A stretch of 64,000 bases of DNA. It comes from an uncultured Prevotellaceae bacterium (GTDB lineage Bacteria; Bacteroidota; Bacteroidia; Bacteroidales; Bacteroidaceae). This document shows positions 1 through 8,138 of this stretch, piece by piece. The position numbers and the translations under genes are program-made. The DNA is taken from positions 124,001 through 188,000 of the forward strand of contig CACXIP010000002.1 of the NCBI GenBank assembly GCA_902767775.1. The letters are read 5' to 3'. How positions within the stretch are numbered: the stretch's first letter is position 1; the number at the start of each line of letters is the position of its first letter. Under the pieces are notes generated by a model that was not told where the DNA came from, searched no databases, and saw nothing but the letters and a program-made list of their open reading frames with translations.

Positions 1-52
1 CGGCGATGATTTTTCGCACGCGGTGCTCCATGTCGTCTAAGATGTTGTCCAT
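1..52 (-). CDS. 5' end of an unidentified gene, cut by the window edge
   Basis: Reading leftward from an ATG at 52-50, the frame stays open to base 1 and gives 17 residues beginning MDNILDDMEHRV. A purine-rich AGAAAG lies just before the ATG, and a well-formed promoter at 91-121 points into it, so this is probably the true start of a gene. The fragment is too short to assign to a family. Confidence 0.5.
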   Translation of the reverse strand, partial: MDNILDDMEHRVRKIIA

Positions 53-90
53 ATCTTTCTGCCTGATGGTTGATTATTGTTTCGTGATTG

Positions 91-121
91 CGAAGATACA
101 AAAAAAGTTGTTAATGACAAA
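91..121 (-). promoter_or_regulatory. Bacteroidetes-type promoter for the leftward gene at the window edge
   Basis: On the minus strand TTTG (121-118) is followed after 19 bases by TATCTTCG (98-91), a 7/8 match to the TAnnTTTG -7 box at the usual spacing from the -33 TTTG. Confidence 0.6.
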
Positions 122-128
122 TAAAAGT

Positions 129-160
129 TTTGCCATATTCGAAAAAATCACGTAATTTTG
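129..160 (+). promoter_or_regulatory. Bacteroidetes-type promoter for the YkvA-like gene
   Basis: TTTG at 129-132 and TAATTTTG at 153-160 are separated by 20 bases, a full match to the -33/-7 consensus. It lies about 30 bases before the ATG at 189 and is divergent with the promoter at 91-121. Confidence 0.75.
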
Positions 161-188
161 CGCAATCTTCACTAAAACGACATTAAAT

Positions 189-596
189 ATGGAATTACCT
201 GATTTTATGTCATACTCCGACAAATTCTCCCCCAAGGGGTTTGTCGACAAAATATCAAAAGTTGCCAAGAGGGCAGGGGCAAAGTTGGTATATTCTGCCC
301 TTGTGCTTTATTATATGCTCCAAAGCAAGAATGTGACCGTCAAGGAGAAGGCCATCATCATCGGTGCGCTGGGCTACCTCATCAGTCCGCTCGATGTGCT
401 GCCCGATGCCATCCCCATAGTGGGATTGAGTGATGACCTTTCGGTGCTCGTCTATGTCATCAGCAAGGTATGGGGAGATGTACCTGAGGATGTCAAGACA
501 AAGGCACAGGAGAAACTCGCCGACTGGTTTGATGAGGACGAGGTGGCAGAGGTTCAAGATTTCATCAACGGAAAATTCACCGCAGATCCGAGTTAA
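189..596 (+). CDS. YkvA/DUF1232 family small membrane protein
   Basis: A 135-residue protein. The centre (about residues 50-82) carries the family signature: a hydrophobic segment running into YLISPLDVLPDAIPIVGLSD and then DDLSVL. This proline/aspartate-rich re-entrant hydrophobic motif defines YkvA-like DUF1232 proteins, whose biochemical role is not established. The N-terminus is basic and amphipathic, and the C-terminal third (DEDEVAEVQDF) is acidic. It is monocistronic, with its own promoter just upstream and a hairpin after the stop that it shares with gdhA running toward it. Length is normal for the family. The family call is secure; the function is unknown. Confidence 0.85.
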   Translation: MELPDFMSYSDKFSPKGFVDKISKVAKRAGAKLVYSALVLYYMLQSKNVTVKEKAIIIGALGYLISPLDVLPDAIPIVGLSDDLSVLVYVISKVWGDVPEDVKTKAQEKLADWFDEDEVAEVQDFINGKFTADPS

Positions 597-610
597 GCCC
601 CAAAAATAAA

Positions 611-640
611 ATCATCCGCAGCCTCTCGACTGCGGATGAT
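611..640. terminator. Hairpin between convergent genes, probable bidirectional terminator
   Basis: A perfect 11-bp stem (611-621 with 630-640) has an 8-base loop. On the minus strand it is followed by a U-rich TTTATTTTTG stretch, so it fits best as the gdhA terminator. The plus-strand side lacks a clear T-run. Confidence 0.55.
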
Positions 641-671
641 GCTTATTGTTCTACTTTCATAGTTCAAGCCT

Positions 672-713
672 AAACTATCAACTATGAACTATGCACTATT
701 CACTATGAACTAC
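672..713. repeat. Short degenerate 7-bp repeat tract (AACTATG/CACTATG type)
   Basis: AACTATGAACTATGCACTAT followed by more units lies between the hairpin and the gdhA stop. The same unit occurs in a longer, cleaner tract at 7013-7056. It has no coding meaning here. Confidence 0.6.
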
Positions 714-714
714 A

Positions 715-2049
715 TTAAACGATTCCTTGTGCCATCATGGCTTTTGCCACTTTCAGGAAGCCTGCTACATTGGCGCCCTTCACATAGTTGATGTAGCCGT
801 CAGACTCCGTACCGTACTTCACGCAGTTGGCATGGATGTCGTTCATGATGTCATGCAGCTTGGCGTCAACTTCCTCGCGGCTCCAACGAAGGCGCTCTGA
901 GTTCTGGCTCATCTCAAGACCTGACACGGCCACACCGCCGGCGTTGGCTGCCTTGCCCGGAGAATACAGTATCTTGGCGCTCTGGAACACCTTGATGGCC
1001 TCAGGAGTGGAGGGCATGTTGGCTCCCTCGCTCACGGCAATCACGCCATTGGCAACCAGTGTCTTGGCTGCGTCGCCGTCAATCTCGTTCTGGGTGGCGG
1101 AGGGCAGTGCGATGTCGGCTTTCTCGCCCCAAGGCTTGGCTCCTTCTACATATTTCACACCATACTCCTCAGCATACTCACGGATACGGCCACGCTCCAC
1201 GTTCTTCAGTTCCATAATCCAGTCGAGTTTCTCGCGGTCGATGCCGTCGGGATCATAGATGTAACCGTCGGAGTCAGACATGGTCACAACCTTTCCGCCC
1301 AACTCGATGCACTTCTCAACAGTGTACTGGGCGACGTTGCCGCTACCCGACACGAGAATGGTCTTGCCCTTGATGTCGAGACCGCGGGTGGCGAGCATGT
1401 TCTGCAGGAAGTAGACATTGCCATAACCAGTGGCCTCAGGACGGATGCGTGAACCGCCGAACTCCTGGCCTTTGCCGGTCAGCATGCCGGTGAACTGGTG
1501 GGTGAGTTTCTTGTACATGCCGAACATGTAGCCTACCTCACGGCCGCCAACACCAATGTCGCCTGCGGGCACGTCCTCATCAGCTCCTACGTGACGGTAA
1601 AGTTCTGTCATAAAGGCCTGGCAGAAACGCATCACCTCTGCGTCGCTCTTGCCACGCGGTGAGAAATCGCTGCCGCCCTTGGCACCACCCATCGGGAGAG
1701 TGGTCAGGGAGTTCTTGAATGTCTGCTCAAAAGCAAGGAACTTCAGGATGGAGAGGTTCACAGATGCGTGATAACGGATACCGCCTTTGTACGGGCCAAT
1801 CACGTTGTTGTGCTGGATGCGGTAGCCCATGTTGGTCTGCACTTTACCTTTGTCGTCAACCCATGTCACACGGAAGGAGATAATCCTGTCGGGGATGCAC
1901 AGACGCTCGATGAGGTTGGCACGCTCAAACTCGGGGTGCTTGTTGTACTCTTCCTCGATACTGCCTAATACCTGGCTCACTGCCTGAATGTACTCAGGTT
2001 CGTTGGGAAACCTCTGCTGAAGATTCTCTACAACTTTTGATGCAATCAT
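715..2049 (-). CDS. gdhA: NADP-type glutamate dehydrogenase
   Basis: A 444-residue protein of normal length for hexameric bacterial GDH. It interconverts glutamate with 2-oxoglutarate and ammonia, the main ammonium-assimilation route in many gut Bacteroidota. The N-terminal glutamate-binding half contains GPYKGGIRYH and PMGGAKGGSDFSPRGKSD, with the catalytic lysine in the second motif, then PAGDIGVGGREVGYM. The C-terminal nucleotide-binding half has VSGSGNVAQYTVEK, a GxGNVA-type Rossmann loop, and NAGGVAVSGLEMSQN near the end. The specificity loop MSDSDGYIYDPDG is of the kind seen in NADP-preferring enzymes, but cofactor choice is an inference. It is monocistronic, with a perfect promoter about 75 bases upstream (2124-2154). 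Confidence 0.97.
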   Translation of the reverse strand: MIASKVVENLQQRFPNEPEYIQAVSQVLGSIEEEYNKHPEFERANLIERLCIPDRIISFRVTWVDDKGKVQTNMGYRIQHNNVIGPYKGGIRYHASVNLSILKFLAFEQTFKNSLTTLPMGGAKGGSDFSPRGKSDAEVMRFCQAFMTELYRHVGADEDVPAGDIGVGGREVGYMFGMYKKLTHQFTGMLTGKGQEFGGSRIRPEATGYGNVYFLQNMLATRGLDIKGKTILVSGSGNVAQYTVEKCIELGGKVVTMSDSDGYIYDPDGIDREKLDWIMELKNVERGRIREYAEEYGVKYVEGAKPWGEKADIALPSATQNEIDGDAAKTLVANGVIAVSEGANMPSTPEAIKVFQSAKILYSPGKAANAGGVAVSGLEMSQNSERLRWSREEVDAKLHDIMNDIHANCVKYGTESDGYINYVKGANVAGFLKVAKAMMAQGIV

Positions 2050-2123
2050 AATCTTTTTACTTTTTTTATTGGTTGTCTGAAAATGTTTGTACTAAAAATG
2101 ATTGTCCTCCGATTTTCTGCGTG

Positions 2124-2154
2124 CAAAGGTAAGCATTTTCATAAAACCACCAAA
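2124..2154 (-). promoter_or_regulatory. gdhA promoter
   Basis: On the minus strand TTTG (2154-2151), 19 bases, then TACCTTTG (2131-2124): a perfect consensus match. The predicted leader before the gdhA ATG is about 65-70 bases. Confidence 0.75.
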
Positions 2155-2183
2155 CAAAAAGAAAGAAAAATTTCAAAAAACAT

Positions 2184-2235
2184 GGAAAAAAGTTACTTTT
2201 TTATCATTTTGCAGATTAAAAAGGTAACTTTTTCC
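2184..2235 (-). terminator. Probable terminator of the pseudoprotease/TPR gene
   Basis: AAAAAGTTAC (2187-2196) pairs with GTAACTTTTT (2224-2233) across a 27-base loop. Read leftward, the hairpin ends in a U-run, as expected for transcripts leaving the gene whose stop is at 2334. The long loop makes this tentative. The rest of 2155-2333 holds only an inverted-repeat copy (2286-2322). Confidence 0.4.
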
Positions 2236-2285
2236 CCGTTTTTGATGATTTTTGATATAAATCAAGTGAAAGTGTCAAGTTGAAG

Positions 2286-2322
2286 GTAGTTATAGAAGTT
2301 AAGTAGTTAAGCCATATATATG
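2286..2322 (+). repeat. Left copy of an inverted repeat pair flanking one gene
   Basis: The stretch reads GTAGTTATAGAAGTTAAGTA then GTTAAGCCATATATATG. The reverse complement of 4072-4112 has the same order of words (GTAGTTAAGAAGTTAAGTAG, then AAGCCATATG) with one extra internal unit. The two copies bracket only the gene at 2334-4004. Confidence 0.6.
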
Positions 2323-2333
2323 CAAAACTTGAG

Positions 2334-4004
2334 TTATTTGTATTTCTCAATCAATGCCGGGGCTTGCTCATTGCCCAACTCATTGGCCTTGTTGAGCGTT
2401 TCCAAACCTGCCTTCTTGTCTCCAAGTTGGATTTGGGCGAGACCTTTGATGAGGTACGCGTCACTGTATTCTGGTTCAAGGGCGATGCTCTTTTCTGCTG
2501 ACTCGAGAGCTGCCTTTGGTTCTTTCAGCCTGAGAAGGAGGTTGCCTTTCTCTGCCCAGTAGAGTGAGATGGTGGGGGCCAAGCGGGTAGCTATCTCAAT
2601 GTCGATGAGTGCCTGTTGATAGAGCCTGCCTTTCACTTCGCTCTGTTCACGCACATAATAGAAGTCGGCGGGATGGCGCCCTTGCATGAGGGTGTCATAT
2701 TGGTTGTAGTCGGCCACTGCCTTGCGGTATTCGCCCTTGTCGTTCAGTTCACCTGCACGGGCATAGAAATAGGGCGCTGCCTCAGGAGTATATGGCTTTT
2801 TGAAACAGCTGATGGCGCTGTCGAGCAGTTCGATGACTTCCTCATGTGTCCCATTGAGCCTTTTCTTGCACTGAGCTGCCTCATAGAAGAGTTCCGGGTT
2901 GCGGAGGTCTGACTTGGTGAGTGCCATAAACTGGTCGTGCGCATCCTGATACTTTTCCTTGCTGTAGAGTATCTGCGCCTGAAGATGCTGGTAGAGTGGC
3001 TGCGGATTGACTTCGTATGCCTTCTGTGCCTGTTCGAATGCCTTGTCGAGACTCCAGGCGGGGTAGGGGATGCCCGACTTGTATACCTCCTTCTGATAGA
3101 TGAGGCGCGCATAACTGAAGTAGGCAACATCTTTCTCGGGCACATTCTTTATGGCGGTCTCCATGACGCGGTCTACTGCAGCAAAGTCATTGGCATTGAG
3201 ATGGCGCTGGGCAAGGGCGGTATATCCATCAGGTAAGTCGGGGAACTTCTCTACTATCATATCGACCATCTTGGTATATTTTGCCGAGTCAACCGTTTGG
3301 GTGGAAAGCATGAGCGCCACGCGGGCCTGTTCCTTGTCGTCGGGTATCTGAGTGGGGATGTTGGTGCGGCGAAGCACGGGGTCGTTGAAAGAGAGTCCCG
3401 TCACTTGCATGTCGTTGATGTACATGGCGTCGGTGGCGTGGTTGTCGGTCGTGTATTGTGAGTGTTGCACGAAACCGAGCACCTGTCCTGCGTCGTTGAC
3501 CAACGGACAACTTTGTGTGTTGTCTGGCAATACCGACTTGATGATATAGTAGTGGTATTTGTCCATGAAGGTCTCCACCTTGTCTATCTTAGTGGTGGAA
3601 ATCTCAGGCTTTTTCACTGAATAGCCCAAGAGATAGACGGTGGCTCCTTCTGGCGCCCCCGTAGTGGCGATGGTGGCTCCGTTGGTCTTTCCATTGACAT
3701 GAAATTTTGCCACATCGTAGATTTCGTTGGCGCCAATCATGTAGTCCACGTCGAAGCGTTTGCCCGTGGCATCGATGACGACGGCACTGGCAGCTCCCTC
3801 AAATGAGGACCAGTCGCTGAGTGCCGTTCCGTTGGCATCAACAAACACACCATGGCTGGAGGCCAGCAGTTGTCCGTCGGCCTTGAAGGTGGTAAGGGTG
3901 AACACTGCTTTGGTGGCGTTCTTTACTGGGGCGGGTTGTGCCATCACTGCCGTGGCTGCGAGAAGCAAGCCTGCCATCATTATTTCCCGAATATTGATTG
4001 TCAT
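2334..4004 (-). CDS. Secreted trypsin-fold pseudoprotease with TPR repeats
   Basis: A 556-residue protein with a signal peptide (AGLLLAATAVMAQ). Residues about 28-205 resemble an HtrA-like chymotrypsin fold: SSHGVFVDANGTALSDWSSF sits where HtrA proteins have the catalytic His loop, YDVAKFHV (about 97-102) matches the Asp strand, and DNTQSCPLVNDAGQVLGF (about 161-178) matches the GNSGGPLVN loop. In this alignment the His and nucleophilic Ser positions appear replaced, so it is probably inactive as a protease. Residues about 250-550 are TPR-like helices with repeated Y/A/P patterns. It probably acts in the periplasm as a binding or scaffold protein. It follows recN in the same direction (116-base gap) with no clear promoter of its own, and inverted repeats flank it. 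Confidence 0.7.
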   Translation of the reverse strand: MTINIREIMMAGLLLAATAVMAQPAPVKNATKAVFTLTTFKADGQLLASSHGVFVDANGTALSDWSSFEGAASAVVIDATGKRFDVDYMIGANEIYDVAKFHVNGKTNGATIATTGAPEGATVYLLGYSVKKPEISTTKIDKVETFMDKYHYYIIKSVLPDNTQSCPLVNDAGQVLGFVQHSQYTTDNHATDAMYINDMQVTGLSFNDPVLRRTNIPTQIPDDKEQARVALMLSTQTVDSAKYTKMVDMIVEKFPDLPDGYTALAQRHLNANDFAAVDRVMETAIKNVPEKDVAYFSYARLIYQKEVYKSGIPYPAWSLDKAFEQAQKAYEVNPQPLYQHLQAQILYSKEKYQDAHDQFMALTKSDLRNPELFYEAAQCKKRLNGTHEEVIELLDSAISCFKKPYTPEAAPYFYARAGELNDKGEYRKAVADYNQYDTLMQGRHPADFYYVREQSEVKGRLYQQALIDIEIATRLAPTISLYWAEKGNLLLRLKEPKAALESAEKSIALEPEYSDAYLIKGLAQIQLGDKKAGLETLNKANELGNEQAPALIEKYK

Positions 4005-4071
4005 TACTTATATGGTATTTGAATGCTTGGAAGTTGAGGCGTTCAGTGTAAAGATCGATGTACTAATAAAT

Positions 4072-4112
4072 CATATGGCTTAACTACTTGAACTACTTAA
4101 CTTCTTAACTAC
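4072..4112 (+). repeat. Right copy of the inverted repeat pair
   Basis: The stretch reads CATATGGCTTAACTACTTGA then ACTACTTAACTTCTTAACTA and C. Its reverse complement matches the copy at 2286-2322. It lies between the recN stop and the start of the pseudoprotease gene. Confidence 0.6.
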
Positions 4113-4120
4113 ATAAAAAA

Positions 4121-5776
4121 TTAATTTTTCAAAAGTTCTTCTGCGTTGCGGATGGCGGCCTCGGTGATGTCGCTGCCGCTGAGCATTTGGGCTATCTCGC
4201 GCACACGCTCCTGCGGGGTTAGACGGCACATGTGGCTCACGGTGCCTTCGTCACCCTCTTCCTTATATACTTTATAATGTGTGGCTCCGCAGGCGGCTAT
4301 CTGGGGCAGGTGGGTGATGCTGATCACCTGGCGGTCGTTGTGCCCCATCTCTTGCATGATGCGGGCCATCATCTCTGCCACCTTGCCGCTCACACCGGTG
4401 TCTATTTCGTCGAAGATGATGGTGGGCAGTTTGACGGCTCCGCTGATCATTGCCTTGAGCGACAGCATCACGCGGGCTATCTCTCCGCCGGATGCCACCT
4501 GTGCGACGGGTTGGAGTGGGGTGTTGGAGTTGGCGGTGAAGAGGAACGACACCTTGTCATGACCGTCGGCAGAGAGGGGCTTCTCGCTGAGCATCACCTC
4601 AAATTTCACCTTTGGGATACCTAAGGGAACAAGCCGACGGCGCATTTCTTCCTCTACCTGACGGGCTGATGCCTTGCGGATGGAGGTCAGTTGCTTGGCT
4701 TTCTCTTCGCAGATGGTTCTGAGGGCCGCTTCTTTCTGTTCCAGTTCGTGCAGTGCCTCGTCGCCGCCGTCAATTTGGTTGAGCTGGCGGTCGAAGTCGT
4801 CTCTGAGGGCGATGAGTTGTGCTACGCTCTCCACATGGAATTTCTGTTGCAGATGGTATATGGTGTCAAGACGGCTGTTCACTTCCTCCATGCGGGCTGG
4901 GTCGAAATCGATGCGCTCGGCATGGCGTGACACTTCATCGGCAATGTCCTTCACCTCGATGAAACTGCTCTCTATGCGCTCTGCTGCTTCAGCGATGTCG
5001 GGAAATACGTCTTTCACCGCATCGATGCTGTGGCTGGCACTCTTGAGCTTCTCCACGATTCCGCCGTCACCGGAGAGTAGGTCGTCGGCCTCAAAGAGGG
5101 CGGTCTTGATTTCCTCGGCATGCGACAGAATGCCGTATTCCTGTTCCAACTGCTCCTGTTCTCCCTCGGTGAGGCGCGCCTCGCTGAGTTCATGGTGTTG
5201 GAATCGAACAAACTCCTCGTTGTCGCGGTTGCGGCGGATGTCTTCGCGCAACTGTTCCAACTGGCGTGACACAGCCTTGAGCTCATTGAAGGATGCGCGG
5301 TAGTCGGCGAGAGCTTCGCCATCATTGGCGATGATGTCCACCACGCTGAGTTGGAAATCCTCCTTGTTGAGCAGCAGGTTTTGGTGTTGGCTGTGGATGT
5401 CGACGAGTTGGTCGCCGAGTTCACGCAGCGTAGCGAGTGCTACGGGTGTGTCGTTGATGAATGCACGGCTCTTGCCCGCACTGGTCACCTCGCGGCGCAG
5501 GATGCAGTCACCGCCGTCATAGTCGAGGTCATTGCTTTCAAAAAAGTCCTCCATGCCGTATTGCCGAAGGTCGAAGTCGGCCTCCACCGTGCAGCGGTCG
5601 CGTCCTGCCTTGATGGTTTTGGTGTCGGCGCGTTGTCCGAGCAACAGCCCCAGCGCACCAAGAATGATGCTCTTGCCGGCACCTGTCTCTCCTGTGATGA
5701 CGGAGAACCCGCCCTCGAAATCGATGTCGAGTTCGTCAATCAGCGTGAAATTCTTGATATACAGTCTTTTCAACAT
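4121..5776 (-). CDS. recN: DNA repair ATPase RecN
   Basis: A 551-residue SMC-like ATPase that organises broken DNA ends during recombinational repair. The Walker A motif GETGAGKS is at residues 29-36. A central coiled-coil section (about 150-360, rich in E/Q/L/R) is followed by the C-terminal ABC half with ASGGEIARVMLSLK (signature) and TIIFDEIDTGVSG (Walker B). I start at the ATG at 5776 (MLKRLYIKNF), which aligns with the family and leaves two bases after the stop of the upstream DUF4835 gene; a longer frame of eight residues exists but overlaps that stop. The two genes are evidently one operon. Confidence 0.97.
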   Translation of the reverse strand: MLKRLYIKNFTLIDELDIDFEGGFSVITGETGAGKSIILGALGLLLGQRADTKTIKAGRDRCTVEADFDLRQYGMEDFFESNDLDYDGGDCILRREVTSAGKSRAFINDTPVALATLRELGDQLVDIHSQHQNLLLNKEDFQLSVVDIIANDGEALADYRASFNELKAVSRQLEQLREDIRRNRDNEEFVRFQHHELSEARLTEGEQEQLEQEYGILSHAEEIKTALFEADDLLSGDGGIVEKLKSASHSIDAVKDVFPDIAEAAERIESSFIEVKDIADEVSRHAERIDFDPARMEEVNSRLDTIYHLQQKFHVESVAQLIALRDDFDRQLNQIDGGDEALHELEQKEAALRTICEEKAKQLTSIRKASARQVEEEMRRRLVPLGIPKVKFEVMLSEKPLSADGHDKVSFLFTANSNTPLQPVAQVASGGEIARVMLSLKAMISGAVKLPTIIFDEIDTGVSGKVAEMMARIMQEMGHNDRQVISITHLPQIAACGATHYKVYKEEGDEGTVSHMCRLTPQERVREIAQMLSGSDITEAAIRNAEELLKN

Positions 5777-5778
5777 GG

Positions 5779-6681
5779 TTATTGCTTGATTTTCTCCCAA
5801 GCGGTGTTCTGCGAGGCATTGATGCCGAAGAGGATGTCATAGACCTTCTCTTTCTCATTGGGAGTGCCCTTGCCCTTGTAGATGTTGGCGAGCTCGTCCT
5901 TCTTGTAGTCTGTCCATATCTGTGGAAGCATGCTCAGCGGCTTGTTCTCGTGGCATTTCTTCAGGCATTCCTCCAGGGCAGTGGTGATGTTGGTGCGCCC
6001 GCGCTCCACATTGGTCGCCATCTCGTCGAGGCCCTTGCGGTAGTAGTCATACTGCAGTTGCCGGAATGGCTCCATGCCGCCATCGAGGTAGTCGTTGATG
6101 ATGGCGAAACGGTTGCGGTCGTTGTCGAAGGCTTTCCATCCAGGGAAACTGAGGTTCTGGGCATTGTTCACCAGGTTCATGCACCGCTGCAGCACATCCT
6201 CGCCGCCCTTGGGGGAGAAACTGTCGAGGTCGAGGCCGATGATGAGGTAGGCGTAGTAGGCGATGAGGGCAACGAGTTGGTTGTCGATGACTTCCTCGTT
6301 GAACTCCAGTTGGTCAAACTGCGCAAACTCGAAAGTGAAGTCATTGTCCTTGTTGTTGTAGAGCGTGGTGGTGTAGGAGGAGTTCCACACCGGACGGTTG
6401 GCTTGGATGAGTGCGTTGCAGGTGAATGTGTTCGACGAGTTGTCGTATTTCGTCACAGTGATGTTGAAGTTGCATTGGATGCGCTCATTCTTCTGAAACT
6501 GAAGACTGGTCCATTGTCTGTCGTTGATAAACTGCTCCAGTGTCTCTTTCAGATTCTCAAAGACACTCTTGTCGGTGCCTTGTATCTGGTTGCTGTTGAT
6601 GGTGACTTTTGCCTGAAGTTCCTGCGCCTGTGCGTGGCAGCATAGGATGGCGGCGAATATCAATATGATGGCTTTTCTCAT
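5779..6681 (-). CDS. DUF4835 family secreted protein (PorD-like)
   Basis: A 300-residue protein with a clear signal peptide (AIILIFAAILCCHAQA). The body matches what I know as DUF4835: QELQAKVTINSNQIQGTD near the start, then NITVTKYDNSSNTF, NQLVALIAYYAYLIIGLDLD, and SFSPKGGEDVLQRC. In Bacteroidota this family is typically encoded just before recN, often after coaBC, and has been named PorD, a type IX secretion component. I recognise the family and context; the secretion role is from the literature, not visible here. It has its own strong promoter (6701-6731) and runs into recN with a 2-base gap. coaBC is not present upstream. Confidence 0.8.
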   Translation of the reverse strand: MRKAIILIFAAILCCHAQAQELQAKVTINSNQIQGTDKSVFENLKETLEQFINDRQWTSLQFQKNERIQCNFNITVTKYDNSSNTFTCNALIQANRPVWNSSYTTTLYNNKDNDFTFEFAQFDQLEFNEEVIDNQLVALIAYYAYLIIGLDLDSFSPKGGEDVLQRCMNLVNNAQNLSFPGWKAFDNDRNRFAIINDYLDGGMEPFRQLQYDYYRKGLDEMATNVERGRTNITTALEECLKKCHENKPLSMLPQIWTDYKKDELANIYKGKGTPNEKEKVYDILFGINASQNTAWEKIKQ

Positions 6682-6700
6682 TGCTTTTCTTATTTTTCGG

Positions 6701-6731
6701 CAAAAGTACGAATAAGCGAGTGGAAAGCAAA
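6701..6731 (-). promoter_or_regulatory. Promoter of the DUF4835-recN operon
   Basis: TTTG (6731-6728), 19 bases, TACTTTTG (6708-6701) on the minus strand: a perfect match. The spacer contains CACTCGCTTATT, also found in the promoter at 38310-38341. Confidence 0.75.
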
Positions 6732-6970
6732 ATAAAAAAACATTTTTTAATTTTCTTTCCCGGGCGAGAGTACTTTTAAGAAAATAAAAAGCAAAATATG
6801 GCGCAGTTCAATGTTCTATGCTGTCCACACAAGAATTGAATTGTGCCGCTTCTTCATTTCTTTTTTTGCGCAGTATCCGCAGGGCTATCACACCCGCCAA
6901 GATGTTGGCACAATAAACGGGCGGAAAAAATAAAAAACGGGTTTTTCTTTCTTTGTTTAAGAAATATATC

Positions 6971-6978
6971 TACATTTG
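6971..6978 (+). promoter_or_regulatory. Candidate -7 box for gluQRS
   Basis: TACATTTG matches the -7 consensus, with a TTTG at 6952-6955 that is closer than usual (15 bases). A transcript from here would carry the 7-bp repeat tract as its leader. The remainder of the gap 6732-7012 shows only an imperfect inverted repeat around 6799-6852 and no gene. Confidence 0.45.
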
Positions 6979-7012
6979 TATATTGTTTGGTAAGGACGCG
7001 AATCGCCTCCAC

Positions 7013-7056
7013 CAACTATGCACTATGCACTATGAACTATGCACTATGAACTATGA
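7013..7056 (+). repeat. Tandem 7-bp repeat with six ATGs, overlapping the gluQRS start
   Basis: Units of AACTATG or CACTATG run head to tail and place ATG triplets at 7018, 7025, 7032, 7039, 7046 and 7053. The last ATG is the gluQRS start codon. Because the unit is 7 bases, successive ATGs rotate through all three frames; the one in frame at 7032 stops after five codons. Confidence 0.85.
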
Positions 7057-7952
7057 ACTCAACTAAGGGTCGCTTTGCACCTTCTCCTACTGGGCGCATG
7101 CACTTGGGCAATATGTTTTGCGCTTTGCTTTCCTGGCTCTCTGCCAAGAGCAAGGGAGGGGAGTGGTTGCTGCGCATCGAGGACATCGACCCCGACCGCT
7201 CGCGGAAGGAGTATGCCGAACAGTTGATTGACGACCTCTGCTGGATAGGGTTGGAGTGGGATGGTGAACCGGTGTTCCAAAGCCAGCGCACTGGCATCTA
7301 TGAGCATTACTTCAGTCTATTGCAGCAACGTGGCCTTACCTATCCCTGTTATTGCACACGTGCCGACATCCTCGCCACACAGGCCCCGCATGAGAGCGAT
7401 GGTCGTGTGGTGTATAAGGGAACGTGCCGCCATCTGTCTCCACAGCCTGGGCGAAGGGGGACCACACGCCTGATGGTGACCGACCACGACATAATGTGCG
7501 CAGACGGTCATTATGGTGAATATACCGTCAATCTGGCGCGTCAGGTGGGTGACTTCATCATACGCCGCAAAGATGGGGCTTGGGCTTACCAACTGGCTGT
7601 GGTTATCGATGATGCGTTGATGGGGGTTACCGAGGTGGTGCGTGGCAGAGACCTGCTGCTCTCTACGCCTCAGCAGATGTATGTGGCTGACTTGCTGGGC
7701 TTTCCCATACCGCAATTCATCCATTTCCCTCTGCTCTGCAACAGCGAGGGACAGCGGCTCTCAAAGCGTGACAAGAGTCTCGACATGGGATGCCTTCGGC
7801 AGAATTTCACTGCCGGACAGGTGGTCGGCAGACTGGCTTTCTATGCTGGGCTTGCTCCTTCGCCCGACCCCATAAGCCCCAAAGAACTCCTTCCACTGTT
7901 CTCATGGGAACGTGTGCCTCGGGAGGATGTCGTGGTCACGCCCAAGGTGTAA
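7053..7952 (+). CDS. gluQ: Glutamyl-Q tRNA(Asp) synthetase
   Basis: A 299-residue class I synthetase fragment that loads glutamate onto queuosine of tRNA(Asp). The N-terminus has GRFAPSPTGRMHLGN, the HIGH-motif region of GluRS paralogues (about residues 6-20). RIEDIDPDRS follows, then a cysteine-rich zinc segment (CYCTRADIL with a further Cys in KGTC), and RLSKRDKS, the KMSKS-like loop. The anticodon-binding domain of full-length GluRS is absent and the length (about 300) is normal for GluQRS, so it is not a truncated gltX. The start at 7053 is the last ATG of the repeat tract and gives the expected N-terminus. It is unrelated in function to the mannan locus that follows. Confidence 0.93.
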   Translation: MNSTKGRFAPSPTGRMHLGNMFCALLSWLSAKSKGGEWLLRIEDIDPDRSRKEYAEQLIDDLCWIGLEWDGEPVFQSQRTGIYEHYFSLLQQRGLTYPCYCTRADILATQAPHESDGRVVYKGTCRHLSPQPGRRGTTRLMVTDHDIMCADGHYGEYTVNLARQVGDFIIRRKDGAWAYQLAVVIDDALMGVTEVVRGRDLLLSTPQQMYVADLLGFPIPQFIHFPLLCNSEGQRLSKRDKSLDMGCLRQNFTAGQVVGRLAFYAGLAPSPDPISPKELLPLFSWERVPREDVVVTPKV

Positions 7953-8084
7953 AACATATAGAATACTGCTTGGTCGGGATTGTAAGATGCAAATAAAAAG
8001 AATAATATCATATTTTGTCAAAAAAGTATTATGTTTTTCAAAATTTTACTCGTATTTTTGTACCCAAATTGCAAATCTACATCT

Positions 8085-8092
8085 TATCTTTG
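8085..8092 (+). promoter_or_regulatory. Candidate -7 box upstream of the mannan locus
   Basis: TATCTTTG is a perfect -7 match, 46 bases before the ATG at 8139. The nearest upstream TTTG (8057-8060) is 24 bases away, somewhat far. A second TAnnTTTG (TATTTTTG, 8053-8060) overlaps it. This is the best candidate for the start of the mannan-locus transcript. Confidence 0.5.
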
Positions 8093-8138
8093 TCATTAAC
8101 ATAATTTTTATTACCATAACTATCTTAACTTAAAGCTT

